Shown here in pieces: positions 1 to 13,500 of a DNA stretch of 64,000 nt. The stretch's first letter is position 1; the number at the start of each line of letters is the position of its first letter. This DNA comes from Desmodesmus armatus (taxonomy: Eukaryota > Chlorophyta > Chlorophyceae > Sphaeropleales > Scenedesmaceae), in the NCBI GenBank assembly GCA_007449985.2, contig VIIQ02000584.1, forward strand, positions 186,001 to 250,000, written 5' to 3'. The notes beneath the pieces were generated by a model, which was not told where the DNA came from, did not search any database, and saw only the letters and a program-made list of their open reading frames with translations. The translations under genes and the position numbers were made by a program.

Positions 1-71
1 AAGAAAGGCATGCATACAGGGTCTCGCCACCAGCAGAAAGCAGCATTGCCAGGTTGCCAGACTGCCCTCAC

Positions 72-1658
72 TTGTGATCAGCGGGAAACACGTGACGCCA
101 GATGCCTTTCGGCGGGTCTGTATGTGTGATGGACAGCAACACCAAGTGGCTGCTGGCCGTGAGGGCGGAGTATGCGGGGCCAGGGTCAGGCCAAACCGTT
201 TCTTCTCCCCCTATCTCCAGCTTGGTGAGGTTAGTCATAAGGGCCACGCAGGCCAGCAGAGAGCCCGGACCAACAACAGGATCCTCCCAACCGCCAGATA
301 TGGAGAGCCGCCGGAGCCCTGTGGGTGCGGCTGGCAGCACCGCAGCTGCTGTGAAGTCGAAATCACAGACAAGTGTCTTGAGGGAGCTGGGGAGGGCCAA
401 GTCTGGGAGGCTGCCGGGGCCGAGGGGGACCTCCCTGAATAAGGAGAGGGTCACATAAGCAAAGCAGACACCACTTTGAGTGCGGGGGTGAGGGTCAAGC
501 ACAAACCAGCAGGGCGTACAAGCTGTCAACATCTTGTATTGGGGTGATGTCATGAACTTCATGATGCCACTATCTGTGTGAGCACAGAGCTTGCAGCAAC
601 CACCATCAGTACAGACAATTGAGTGTTCAGTTTCACAGTGAGGTCAAAGCTGATAACTGCATGCATGCTGCATATGTGAGCACTATGTGAACACACCCGC
701 CGCCCAGATAGAGTGCTTCCAGACTGGAAAGTGACCCCAGCTGCATTACCTAGTCATTTTGCGTGCATGCTACGCATGTGCGCTCCAAGTAAACACACCT
801 GCCGCCCAGATAGAGTGCTTTCAAACTGGACAGTGAACCCCAGCTGCTTGAGCTAGTCATTGCATGCATGCTACGCATGTGTGCTCCATGTGCTGATCAC
901 TGCATGCATGCTACGCATGTGTGCTCCAAGTAAACACACCTGCCGCCCAGATAGAGTGCTTTCAAACTGGAGAGTGACCCCAACTGCATGAGGTTGTCGG
1001 CAGCCATGTTATTGACCTTGAGGTACGACAGGTGCTGCAGCCGAGGCAGGGTATCGGCAGGCAGCGCAAACGGCTGGTAGAAACCGACCTCCACATGCAG
1101 ACGCTGCAGGTGCGGCAAGCTTGACAGGTCCTCAACTACCACCTCAGTAAATTCACTGTCGGAATCAATGTCGGAGTCCTCAGGAGTGCCGGGCAGCTTG
1201 CACGAGTTGAGGTCCAATCGGGTGAGCTTGGTGCAGCCCTGAATCACGCCTGGAGTACCGTCTGCTGCTGGCACCAGCTGCACTCGGCATCCTTGACCCA
1301 GCTCCAGCTGTAAGAGGTTTGGGCAGGGGAGTTGCTGCAGTACTAGTGTTTGTGGGAGGCCGCCGCAGATCAGCTTCGTCAAGTGCTGGCCATACTTATC
1401 CAGCCACTGGAGGGCATAAGGTGCGTCCTCAAGAGCTGGCTGACGGAAGCCACCAAACCTTAGCTGGATGCTGTCTGTTGCTGCCATGGCAGCGGCATGC
1501 AGGCGCTTGCAGACAAGGCAGCAGCTGCGCAGGCGGTCTTTGTGGGGTACATGCCGCATCACGAGCTTGAGGACCTCATCCGGCAAGGCTATTAAACCAG
1601 ACATTGAGTCAGAAAGAGGTGAAGCACAGGACTCAGGGTCAAATGGGGGGCAAGACAT
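72..1658 (-). CDS. F-box/leucine-rich protein, paralogue 1 (3' part off the left edge)
   Basis: Two exons are visible: exon 1 at 1658-940 and exon 2 at 434-72. The exon 2 donor (AA|GTGAGG) leads into an intron that leaves the window. Exon 1 starts at an ATG and carries an F-box at about residues 24-60, beginning LPDEVLKLVMRHV and including a CLVCKRLH segment. Leucine-rich segments follow, such as CPNLLQLEL and LTRLDLNSC. F-box proteins usually recruit substrates to SCF ubiquitin ligases; the substrate here is unknown. The splice phase (AG|G) and exon lengths match the paralogue at 25497, except that exon 2 is 12 nt longer. Intron 1 (435-939) holds two extra copies of the exon 1 end with its donor. 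Expression is not shown by the sequence. Confidence 0.8.
684..1000 (-). repeat. Triplicated exon 1 end plus splice donor of F-box gene 1
   Basis: A segment covering the last 50 or so bases of exon 1 and the first bases of intron 1 occurs three times in tandem, at about 932-1000 (functional, next to the exon), 784-850 and 684-750. All copies contain the core CCGCCCAGATAGAGTGCTT on the plus strand. A GCATGC-rich linker separates the copies. Confidence 0.85.
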
Positions 1659-1977
1659 AACTCAGGTCAAGCCTGAGATCCAATCCAAGCAATAGGGTCG
1701 CGAGTGGAGTTCACTATCAAAGCATCAAAATTGCATGAAAACCAAAATGAGAGGAGTGCCAAGCCAATTCGCAAGCAGGTGGGGCGGATTGATTTGCAGG
1801 GTGCAATTAGATCACGTGGTTGGATCAGGGCTCAGCTCGATTTTCAGGAAGGGCACAGGAAGGCTCATCGATATCTTGTGATGTATGCATTGATACACCG
1901 TATCAACTTATTTTCAAAGCATTACTACTACATACGGGCTTGTGCCTAGGGTGCTTCTCACTGAAGTCTCCAGATCA

Positions 1978-2709
1978 ATGCATCCGACACTCCAGAGGCC
2001 GGGGATGCTGTCTCGCAACATCTCGCAGACAGCACCAATTATTGTGTACACCCAAGGCCGACACACTCTGCGGTCGGTGCGTGTGCATGCCCAGCAGCAG
2101 CACACCCACAAGCTGCAGCAACAACAAGCTCAACATGCTGTACAGCAGCAAGGTCAGCAGCAGGTGCAGCAGCAGCTACCAGGCAGGAGGAGAAGAAAAA
2201 GCACGGTGGTGCAGGCCACACCACCTCCTGTTGGGCTGGAGGCTGGCAGTGTGCAGCAGCTGCAGCAGCAGGTGTCAGTCCTCACCCAGCACACTGCAGC
2301 ACTGGCCACACAAGTGCAGGACCTGTCAGAGCAGCTGGCAGCCTACCAAACACAACTGCTGCAGCGTGCTGGTGCTGCTGACCTGACCTCTGATACCTCA
2401 ACAGTGCAGACCACCATCCAGCAACAGAAGCAGAAGCAGAAGCGGAAGGCTTATGCTGCCAAGAAGGTTGGGCCATTGGCATTCGACCCTACAGAGCCAA
2501 CAGAAGTACGATGGCAGATTCTTGTTTGGAATCCGCCACCATACTTCACCATATCAGACTATGGGCTCACTGACGATGATTTGGCCGTGGCATGCAGGGA
2601 TGATAGGACCAACGAGATGGTGTTTACCTTAGCTGAGGACTTGAAGATGAACAACAATGGTTGCTGGGACCGTCCGAGTGGCTGGGTCCACAGGCGGGGT
2701 GTGTGGTAG
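1978..2709 (+). CDS. Gene A: presequence plus coiled-coil protein of unknown function
   Basis: Single exon of 243 codons from the first ATG, which opens with MHPTLQRPGML. The N-terminus is basic and Ser/Thr-rich and ends RSVRVHA before a Gln-rich stretch. This looks like a plastid transit peptide with a V-x-A cleavage site, and is shared with genes B, C and D. A Gln-rich linker, a basic RRRRK patch and a coiled coil (QQVSVLTQHTAALATQVQ) follow; the coiled coil is nearly the same in gene B. The LTSDTSTVQTT motif is shared with gene C. The last 80 residues, including VRWQILVWNPPPYF, match no family I recognise. The frame stays open upstream with a GTG, but the ATG aligns with that of B and C. 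A TGTAA poly(A)-type motif lies about 140 nt past the stop. Confidence 0.65.
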   Translation: MHPTLQRPGMLSRNISQTAPIIVYTQGRHTLRSVRVHAQQQHTHKLQQQQAQHAVQQQGQQQVQQQLPGRRRRKSTVVQATPPPVGLEAGSVQQLQQQVSVLTQHTAALATQVQDLSEQLAAYQTQLLQRAGAADLTSDTSTVQTTIQQQKQKQKRKAYAAKKVGPLAFDPTEPTEVRWQILVWNPPPYFTISDYGLTDDDLAVACRDDRTNEMVFTLAEDLKMNNNGCWDRPSGWVHRRGVW

Positions 2710-3537
2710 TGTAGCATGCTAGCCATGCACACCCCTATCAGCCCAGTGGTTCTCCATAGGCGCAGTACTTACTGACTCCGTCGGATTGGCAGTGACTGAT
2801 GGTCGTGATGGGCAGTGACAGTTACGGTGCGAGTGACATCAGCAGTGTGTAACATGTGACCAGTGATGTTGAGTATTAGACCCTGCAGGCCTTGAGTCGG
2901 GTGCTAGCAGAGGTTCTAGCTTGACCCTCTGTACACTTCCTCCCACAGCAGCTGACCTGAGAGCACTGGTGCAACGGTATCAACAACCCTGCAGTCAGCG
3001 GTTGCTGTGTTGGCCCAACACTGCGTGCACTAGGCGCAAAAGCAACTGATGAGCTTGATGCGTTTACAGTTCTTGCATTTGGGGTGCAGATGGGCTGACC
3101 CGTTGCAGCAGGCAGGCGTGCAGAGATCCAATGTCAAGTACGCTGGTATCACAGAGCAGTGTCAACCAAACTGTAAGGAGGAAGTGTTTGGTCAACACGT
3201 GTCGACGAAAGCATTGGTGCCGTTATGCCATAGACTGTGTCAGACTGCAGCTGTTGTCTCTTGCATTATTGCACCCATATGCCAGCACAATTGCTAAGTT
3301 CCTCAGCTGTGGGCGTGGCTGCAATGATTTCATTGCCCCACACGTTGAGTGTGGCACAACCTGTGTCCCTTCAAGCCCAATGGTTGTCGGTCAACCAACC
3401 GAACACAAAACGTTGACTGATGAAACGGCACAAGCCTGAACATGAAAACATTGGATGCTTAAGAGGAACGCTTCAAGTGGTCAAGGCATACTTCAGGGCG
3501 AGGTGCTGTCAACCCATCCAGTCTCGTGGCCAGATCA
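2710..3537. other. Intergenic region between genes A and B
   Basis: There is no convincing coding exon here. A TGTAA motif near 2849 probably ends gene A. The stretch just before gene B (CCAGATCAATG) repeats the bases before the gene A start codon. Confidence 0.5.
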
Positions 3538-4241
3538 ATGCATTCGACATTACCCAGATCGCGCATGCGATTGCTGGGTGTCTCACATGCACCACCTGCA
3601 ACATGTAGTACGCTCGTACGACGTTCTGTGCGGTCCGTGCGTCTGCATGCACAGCACCAAAACGATCAGCAGCAGCAACAGCAACAGCAGCAGCAGCAGC
3701 AGCCAGGAGTGACACCACAGGTCACGCAGCAAGACAGCAGTTTGCAGCAGCTGCAGCAGCAGCACATCAGCACCCTGCAGCAGCAGGTGTCACTCCTCAC
3801 CCAGCTGTACCAGCAGTCACAGCAGCAGAATGCAGCACTGGCCACACAAGTGCAGGGCCTATCAGAGCAGCTGGCAACCTTCAATGCAACACTGCTGCAG
3901 CAGCAACAACAGCGGCAGCAAGGTTTTCCTGCTGCAGCTGCAGTTGATGCTGCCGGTGCTGCTGCTACTGCTGGTCAAGACGACCAGCAGCTGCAAACAG
4001 CCCCACAGTCCCAAATGGCTGATGACACAAGCACGGACCCACAGCAGCAGCAACAGCAGCAGCAGGGTGCTGAGGGGGCTGCATCACTTGCTGCTGCTGC
4101 TGCTGCAGCTGCTGCTGGGGCGTCCGTGCTGGGCGGTCAGCAGAAGCCAATCTCCACACAGCCTGCATTGCCTGAAGACACCAGCAAGCAGCAGCAGCAG
4201 CAGGCAGCAGCTGCTGCTGTTCAAGCAGCAGCTGCTGCAGG

Positions 4242-4272
<31 letters not shown>

Positions 4273-5036
4273 TCAGGCAGCAACAGTCTTGAAGTTCCCA
4301 GTGAGCAGCAACAGGGGGAGGTGCAGGCAGCAGCATCCAGTGCAGCATCCAGTGACAGCAAGCACCTCTCCAATGAGGATTACGAAAGTTTCGCTCGCAG
4401 CTGCGATTCTTGGGATAGCCTGCTAGAGCTCTATACGCACCAGGTGGAGGCAGGGGGATTGAGTGTGGGTAACTTGCACACCACCATAGAAGTGCTCAGG
4501 GGCATGTGGGAGCGGGTCAAGGATGTGCCCAGCAGCAGCAGCAGCAGCACCGGGGCTCTGGTGGGCTCCCCAAGGGAGTTTGCTGCGCTGCTTCTTACAG
4601 AGCTGTCTTGTACGGAGGAGCAGCAGTGGCAGGAGTGGCTTAGCAGGGAGGGAAAGTACCAGACACCGCTGCTCAACAGCATCCTGCTGTATGTAATTCA
4701 ATTACTGTATGGCCAGCCGCTGCCTGGTCAGCTGCAGCAGGCGCTGCAGAGTGCAGTCGACAGCGCCTGCAGGGGCCTCGACAGCGACATCAAAAGTGGC
4801 CCCATGCGGTCCTTCAAATCTAAGGTGTGTGAGCTCGCTGGTTGCTGCCTGCTGTTGGGGCTGCAGCTGCCAGACTATCTGCAGCAGCAGCTGCAGGAGC
4901 TGACAGCTGAGGATGTAGGAGACACGGGTTTTATCGAACCCGATATACGTGGGTTTGCTGCTGCATGCATAGTGCTGGCAGCAGCAACGGCAGCGGCACA
5001 GCACCCAGCAGCGGCAGCAGTCGGCAGCGCGGGGTC

Positions 5037-5068
<32 letters not shown>

Positions 5069-7271
5069 GGTTGACCACGCTCATCAGTAGTCCTTCAGTC
5101 TTGGCAACAGCCCTCAGACGTGTGTGGCACCAGCCAGCCAGCGGCATTTTTTCCGTTCCCAACTTTGACGAGGCATTATGGCTATTCTCGCCCCAGCTCG
5201 TCAGCCCCATGGTGCTGCAGCCGCTGGTGGTGCTGCGTCAGCTGCAGCAGCAGCAGCGGTCGGAGGCGGTTGACAGAATGATGAGTGACCCTGAGGTGGT
5301 GGAGGCAATTGCCTCTGTTACGCAAGAAATTCAGGGCAGCATTGCTGCTGAAATGCGGCAGCAGTTCCAGGAGCAGCAGCAGGAGCAGCAGCAGCAGAGG
5401 GGCCTGATGGGCAGGGGGGGCAGGGGGGCAAGGGGCGGCAGGGGAGGCAGGGGAGGCAGGGGGAGGCCATGGGTCAGAAGCAGCAGTAGGGGCAGCAGGG
5501 GTTGGACCGTCCCTGATGCTGCTCCTGTCCTGCTGACCCTGTCTCAGCAGTTGGGCTGTCAGCTGCACCCGGGCACTGTCCACGCAGTATCCAATGTTGC
5601 TGCTGGCCAGCTGCACACTCTCTCACCAGTTGTGCTGGCACACTTCGTGAGGGTTGTTGCTGATGTGTCTGCTGCTGAAGCAGCAGCAGCAGCTGGTGAT
5701 GCTGCTGGCTCAGCTTCTGCTGCTGCTGCTTCTGCTGCTGCTGGTGACAGCAACGGCAGGGGTGGGTATGTCAGGAGCTTCAGGCGGTGGAGGTGGGCTG
5801 TGCTGAAGCAGCTAGAGGCTCAAGTAAGCAGCAGCAGCAGCAGCAGCAGTGGTAGCGGCAGTGCAGGTGGTGCGTGGTCGCTGCCACTGCTGCTGCATGC
5901 CGTGGTGTCACTGGCGCAGCAGGCAGAGGTTGAAGAGCCTCGGCTAGCAGTAGCAGCAGCAGCAGCAGCAGCAGCAGGAGACGGGGAAGGTTGGGGACAG
6001 CAACGGTGGCAGCACAGCAGTCCATCGCAGCTGGCAGAGTTCAAGTCTGCCTGTGCGGGTGTCGTCACAGCAGCAGTGCAAGCATACAGTCTAGGGGACC
6101 AAAGCAGCCAGGCTTCCAGCCAGCAGGACACAGCAGCAGCAATGGTGCAGCTGCTGCCAGCGCTGGCCAGGTTTGTGCCTGACCTACCAGCTGTGCTACA
6201 GCCTCTGATGAAGACCCTACCACCGCAGCAGCAGCAGCCACTGGCAGCAGCTGTCGCCGCAGCTGCCTCTTCTACTGCAGCTGCTGCTGGTGCAGCTGCT
6301 GGCCCACGCATTGCCCCTGGGCAGCCGAACCCAGCAGCAGCAGCACCGGCGGCAGTGGCAGCGGCAGCGGCTGCGGCTGCGCAGGCGGCTTCAGCACCTG
6401 CTGCTGCTGTTGCTGCGCTGGAATCCCTGCAGGCAATGTCAGAAGCACCAGCGCCACCCAACAAGAGCATGCTGGGTGCCGCCTGCTTTGAGGTGTACAG
6501 CAGCATCGACAGGCTGTCATTTGCGCAGCTGTCAGGGTTTATCTCAGCCCTGGGAACCCTCAAACCTCAGCTCAGCAGCACCCTGAGCCCCAGAATCTCT
6601 GAGCCACAGGGCAAGGTCACCCACAGGCAGGTCGTCCAAGCAGCAACAGCAGCAGCGGGGGCAGCAGCAGCAGCAGCAGCAGCGGCCAGCCAAGTGCAAA
6701 AGCAGCAGCAGGCAGGCGCTACTACTACTGCCGCTGCTGCTGATCTGCTGGTAGGGCTGGGGCGGCTAGGCTTGGCCCCTACGCAGGAGCAGGCAGCAGC
6801 ACTCATGAGTATCCTTGCAGTAGGCAATGGCAGCGGCGGGCAGCAGCTGCAGCAGCAGCAGCAGCAGGGGTTGCTGCCTTTGTTGGAGGCTTTATACCAG
6901 TTGGGCCTGCAGCCAAGTGCTGCTGACCTAGCATCAGCAGCGGAAGCAGTGCTGAAGCAGTCACTGGGCCAGCAGCAGCAGCAGCAGCAGCAGGAGGGCA
7001 GCGCAGGAGAGGGCACCCTGCAGCAGCTGCAACGGGATGCTGCTGCTACCTACTGTTTCTTTGTGAGTGCCTCCTACCTCCTCACACGGCTTGGTTGTGT
7101 GTTGAGTCCCCAGCACTGCCAGCAGCTGATGACAGTGGTGGACAGAAGCCTCACTCTCCCTACTACTTCCTTCAGCAGCAGCAGCAGTAGCAGCAGTAAC
7201 AGCAGCAGCAGTGTGTACCGTCTGGACCGGCTGCTAGCAGATGCCGCTGATGCATTGGTGGCAAGCGGCTT

Positions 7272-7306
<35 letters not shown>

Positions 7307-8130
7307 ACTGGCTGCAGCGTTTTGCTGCTGCTGTTGAGGGTGTGCTGCCTGGTGCCAGTGGTAGCAGCTGCTGCAGACTGGCAGGGGGTCTGGCAGGGCT
7401 GGGGTTGGTGGTGCCAGCAACAGGAGGCTCTCTGCTGCCGATCCTCATCAAGCAGGTTAGTGCAGGCTGGGGTTTTTGGTGCTAGGGCAGGGGTTTTGGT
7501 GTAGGGGTTGGTTGGCTGTTTGGCTTTGTTTCCAACCTGACCCCTCAAGCTGAGAATTATCGCCTGCTGCCCCAGTCAGTAGGACATAATGCGGCCTAGT
7601 GACTGCACTGAGAGGTTGAAAGCAGCTGCCCTTCAGGGTTTGCAAAGCATGGTGTGTGTTGGCTGTCTCACCAGCAAAACTCCAACCTGGTTGGGTGCAT
7701 TGTGGTGCTGCACTATCGAAATCCTCTGCCCCAGCTACGATGTTTATTGCCCCAGCTACATTGTCTGTGTTGCGCAAGTCCCTCTCTTACTGCGTGTTGC
7801 CATGTCTCCCCTCCAGCAGCTTGAGGCCCAGTCCACCTCCACAACTGCTGCAGTCCAGCACACTGCCCCCTCCATCCCTCAAGACACACATTCTCACCAC
7901 TGTCGGCCTCCCCCCCCCCCCCCCCCCCTGTCCCCACCCCACGCTCTTTCCTGCTTCCCTTCTTCCTTCCCCTGCCTGCAGCTTGAGGCCCAGTCCACCT
8001 CCACATCTGCCCCGGAACTGTGCAGGGCCTTGTACGCCCTGGTGCTACTGGGCGGGAAGCCCAGCCACCTGCTGGCCAACAGTCTCGTCATCAAAACACA
8101 GCAGCACCTGCTGGCAGCTACACCACCACC

Positions 8131-8169
<39 letters not shown>

Positions 8170-9257
8170 GGGCCAGGATGGAGGTGTTGCAGCCTCTGTT
8201 GGCCTGCTTATCGCTGGTGTTCCTGCTGCTGACTTTGCTGCTGCCCTATGGGCCTGTGCAGCAGCAGGAGCAGCAGCAGGGGGTGGCCGAGCCGGCCTCA
8301 AACTGCCTCCTACCTGGACCGCTGCTGCCATCAAGCAGCTGGCAGCAGCAGCAGAAGCAGCAGCAGCGCAGATCCCGCCAGCTGCACTGTACCACACCAC
8401 CTTTGCAGCAGTAGCCTGGGGGCTGAAACCGCCTCCTAGGGCTTTGCTGTTGGCCCTGAAGGTTTTAGGGGGTGAGGAGGTTGAGGGTTTGAGGGCTTTG
8501 CTGCAGAGGGACCGTGAGAGGGGTGGCAGCAGTGGGGTGCTGGACCAGGTGCAAGCATACCTGCCACTACAGCAGCAGCAGGACACAGGCAATAGCAGTC
8601 TTCAAGGCAGTGTCACAGCAGCAGCGGGTGACATTGCAGGCGGAGAGGGTGCAGCAGCGAGTGCTGCTGCCAAGCAGCTGGTCAAGTGGGTCACAACCAC
8701 AGCTGCAGCAGCAGCAGGTGGGCAAAGCATGCCCCGGCTTGAGCAGCAGCTGCAACAGCAAGTGCAGCAACTGCAGAAAGCTATGCAGCAGCAGCACGTG
8801 GGCGGTCCCTCCAACACTGCTGCTGCTGCTGCTGCTGCTGCTGGCCCGCTGGGTGGTGTGAGTCACCTGCTGGAGCCAGCTGCCTGGGGCCGCTTTATCA
8901 AGGGATGGCTCAGCTGCAGCAGCAGCAGCAGCAGCAGGGGGAGCAGGGGGAGCAGGAGCAGTGGAGTGTGTCCGATGTAGAGGGTTTGCAGGACGTGCTG
9001 CACTCAGCAGCTGCTGCTGTGCAAGCAAACCCCCAGGCAGCAGCAGCAGCAGCAGCAGAGGGGCCGAGTATACTTGCAGCGCTGGTGCAGCTGCAGCTGC
9101 CAGTCAACCAGGACTGGTTGTCTACTGTGATGGCTGGCCTAGATGCAGCAGCCGCAGCAGCAGTAGGGGGTAGGGGCCCTGTCAGAAAGGGGTCCAATTG
9201 GTTCAGGGATGCTGCTGCTGGGGAGGTGCTGGCCTATCTGCAAGCACTGTCTGAGCT

Positions 9258-9289
<32 letters not shown>

Positions 9290-10498
9290 TGAGTGTGTCA
9301 TTGGTGCAGTGCTCAGCCCTCTGCAACAATCTGGCCGTAAAGCTCAAGCAGCAGCAGCTGCAGGAGCAGCAGCTCACACTGCTGCTGGTGCTGCTGGCCC
9401 AGACCTGTGCTACTGCCACTGCTGCTGCTGCAGCCAGCAGCAGCACTGGCAGCAGCAGAGCAGCCGTACAGCAGCAGACATCGCAGCTGAAGCAGCAGCT
9501 GCAAGGGGTGTTTGCAGTCGGCGTGCCAAGGGTACTGGCGTGGGTTGGTAGCAGCTCTGGTAGTGAGCTGCTGCAGTCACCAGACCTCACCACAGAGCTG
9601 ATCAATGCTGTTGCATACCTTGACTGCGGCTTGGACGATCTGGGGGTCAGCAGCAGCAGCAACAGTGACGGCGGCAGCACCAAGGCAGCAGGCAAGCAGA
9701 AGGGTGCGCCTGCACCGGCACCTGCTGCTGCTGCTGCTGCTGGGGTGGAGGCAGCAGCACCCTCGCAAACACAGCTGGGGTGTGTGGCACTCCTGACGGT
9801 GGCCTTCGACGCTGTTGCAGCAGCAGACACAGCAGCAACAGCAGCAGGGGCAGGTGATGCGGGCTCGGATCGCACCGACCTTCTCTCTGCACTGTGGCTG
9901 CTGCACGCACTGCCAGAGTCGGTCGTACCTGAGTCACTGCAGCAGCAGGCGCTCAGCGTCACCACCGCGCATCTGTCGCAGCAGGAGTCGCACCTGTCAC
10001 CCGGTGACGCCGCCCGCTTCTTCGTCCACACCGCAAAGCTGGCGCTGGCACTCGATCCCTCCCTGCAGCAGCACGATATCTTCCCCGATGCCTCACTCGG
10101 CGGGATATTCGCGCAGCTGCTGCAGGACGCCGAGGCCGATTGGGGCCACGAATCGGTCACCGCCTCCGAGCTGGTGCAGCTGCCAAAACTCGCGATGAAG
10201 CTTGGGTTCGAGGTTCCAGAACCCGAGTTGTATACAGCAGCAGTGTATGCCCAGCTGCAGCAGCTCGCCGCTGCCCCCACGGGGGAGGTGCTTGCTGCTT
10301 CGCGGAGGGGGTGTGGTCCTGTGGAGCTGCTGGCTGCTGTGTGCTGGTTGGTAATGGAGACAAGGCCCGGGACTCCTGGTGACACAACCTTGGACGGCCT
10401 GCATGCACTCCTCCTCGCAGACAGCAGCAGCAGCAGCAGGGATGGCGGGGATGGCGGCAGCAGCAACCCAGCAGCAGAGGCAACATCAGAATCAGCAG

Positions 10499-10579
<81 letters not shown>

Positions 10580-13500
10580 CCAGCAAGTTCCGTGAGATGT
10601 TCACGGCGACTTCCAGCGCAATCCGGCCCCACCTGGCCTCCCTATCTGGCCCACAGCTGGTAGAGCTGGCCCATGCCTTTGTCATGGGGGGTATCGTGCA
10701 GGAAGAAGCTTGGGGCCAGGTTTGGGACAGGTTGTCTAAACCCCAGGAGCTGGTGGGGCTAAACCCTGGGCAGCAGCTGGCCCTGCTGTGTGTGATCAGC
10801 AGGCTGCACACACTGGCAAAGATGGAGGGAGATGAAGGGGCGGCAGAAGAGACCATTGGCAGAATGCTCAAGGTAGGGGGTGTGGGGGATGTGATGGGGT
10901 GGGTGGGGTGTGGATGCGCGGACAGGGGGGGGGGGGGGTGTAGGATGGCACATGGGCTGCGGTGGTAATCATCAACAACTCGCTAACCCGTTACCACCAT
11001 GGTAGGCCTCTATCCTACCATCGAAACTTGATAGGGCAGAAGGGAACAGCGCCATCAGAAGGCCATGCGCCTCGAGGGTGATTCGTGTTGGCGTGGGTTG
11101 TGACGCCTACCTGCCAAGCCGTCATAGCACATGTCTAGACGCTGTTGACATGATAAGAACAAACGTTTTGTCCAAGAGGTTGAACGATACATCCACTGCC
11201 GGGCAGGTAGATGTGACTGGGCTGGCATGCATCAGCAAGGGCTCCGCACATGTACGGAATCTTGCACTGGCTTTGAGCTCCGCACAAATCACATCATGCC
11301 TTTCCTCCACCTCCCCTCCTACTTGCAGCCTGCCCTGGAAGCTTCCCGCCCCCACCTGCCAGCCTGGCACCCAGCCTCCCTCACCTTCGCCCTCAGCACA
11401 CTTGGAGAGCTCCTCGTCAGCAGCAGCACCCCTTTCCCGCCAAAAATGGTGGCAGCAGTGACAGCCTGGCAGGCGGCAGCACTGGCAGCACTGCAGCCGT
11501 CGCTGCCGCTGCTGCTGCCAGAGAGCCTGCTGCAGCTGCTGCTGGGTTGCAACCGCATCTCACTCGGCCTCGGCCTCCAGCAGCAGCAGCAGCAGCAGCA
11601 GCAGGGCAAGGATACTACCACCACCAGCAGCAGCAGCAGCAGCAGTGACGCAGTGCTGGCGGCAGCAGTGGCGGCTGTGTCTCCGCAGCTGCATCAGCTG
11701 AGTGGTGAGGAGTGTGTGAAGCTGCTAGTGGGCTGCAGCTCTGTTGAGGCTGCTGGTCAGGACTTTGGCCAGGCACTGCTGCACAGGATCGAGCCAGACC
11801 TCAGGTAAGGGGTGTCGAATGAGGTGTGCTGTGTTGTTGCTTGCTGTTGATCAGCCCCAATGGATATCTGGTGGCTGAACAACCACTGCATATGTGCATT
11901 TTGGGAGCTGTTGCTTGTCCACTGAAAAATCAAGTTGCTGAAAAATTGAAGGTGTTTTGTTTTAGGCTCTGTCCAGCACAGATTCACAAGGCTGACACCC
12001 TGCTCACCTGCCCACGTGTGCCCCCCCCCCCTACACACACACACAATTGTGTGGTTGACCTACCAACAGGCCCTGGCCCGCTGGCCGCAGCCCCCCCCCC
12101 CCCCCCCCCTACACACACACAATTGTGTGGTTGACCTACCAACAGGCCCTGGCCCGCTGGCCGCAGCCCCCCCCCCCCCTACACACACACATTGTGTGGT
12201 TGACCTACCAACAGGCCCTGGCCCGCTGGCCGCAGCCCCCCCCCCCCCCCCTACACACACACACAATTGTGTGGTTGACCTACCAACAGGCCCTGGTCCG
12301 CTGGCCGCAGCCCCCCCCCCCCCCCCCCCTACACACACACACAATTGTGTGGTTGACCTACCAACAGGCCCTGGCCCGCTGGCCGCAGCTCCCCCCCCCC
12401 CCCCCCCCCCCACACACAATTGTGTGGTTGACCTACCAACAGGCCCTGGCCCGCTGGCCGCAGCCCCCCCCCCCCTACACACACACACAATTGTGTGGTT
12501 GACCTACCAACAGGCCCTGGCCCGCTGGCCGCAGCTCCCCCCCCCCCCCCTACACACACACAATTGTGTGGTTGACCTACCAACAGGCCCTGGCCCGCTG
12601 GCCGCAGCCCCCCCCCCCCCCCCCTACACACACACACAATTGTGTGGTTGACCTACCAACAGGCCCTGGCCCGCTGGCCGCAGCCCCCCCCCCCCCCCCT
12701 ACACACACACACAATTGTGTGGTTGACCTACCAACAGGCCCTGGTCCGCTGGCCGCAGCCCCCCCCCCCCCCCTACACACACACACACACACACAGTTGT
12801 GTGGTTGACCTACCAACAGGCCCTGGCCAGCTGGCCGCAGCCCCCCCCCCCCCCCCCTACACACACACACACACAATTGTGTGGTTGACCTACCAACAGG
12901 CCCTGGCCCGCTGGCCGCAGCCCCCCCCCCCCCCTACACAGACACAATTGTGTGGTTGACCTACCAACAGGCCCTGGCCCGCTGGCCGCAGCCCCCCCCC
13001 CCTACACACACACACAATTGTGTGGTTGACCTACCAACAGGCCCTGGCCCGCTGGCCGCCCCCCCCCCCCCCCCCCCCCCCCCGCCCCGCGTGCTTTTAG
13101 ACTGGTGTTGGTGGGCAACATCCAAAGCTTGCTTATCATCCTCAACCGCTACTTGCCACACACACGACCATCACCTGACTTCTGCACGCCCCCCCCCCCC
13201 CCACCCCGCGCTCCTTGTATTTCACCCTACACACAGGACCCTGCACCTGGACGTTCTGGTTGGCATTCTGACGGGCCTAGCTCGTTGGCCCCAGCCCCGC
13301 CGCCCCCTCCCCTCACAGCCCTGGCTGGACTCCTTCCTAGCCGCAGCAGCAGCAGAGCTCAGCCCATACCTCCCAGTCACCTCCACAGCCACTCCCTCCG
13401 ACACAGCAGCAGCAGCAGCAGCAAAGGAGCGTCACTTGGAAGCAGGGCTCAACATTCCCGATGCAGTCATACAGCTTGCCTACTGCTTGGCGGTACTCGG

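Noticed and set aside
5400..5510. Gly-rich G-tract as a repeat-induced artefact
   Set aside because: It stays in frame as a proper RGG box within gene B exon 1, so it is coding rather than junk.
12016..12960. Long Pro/Ala-rich open frames on both strands of the minisatellite
   Set aside because: They come from tandem repetition of a unit and have no start, splice pattern or homology of their own.
12018..13083. CRISPR-like array
   Set aside because: The repeats are regular, but the variable parts are only C- and CA-run length differences. The array lies in an intron of a eukaryotic gene.
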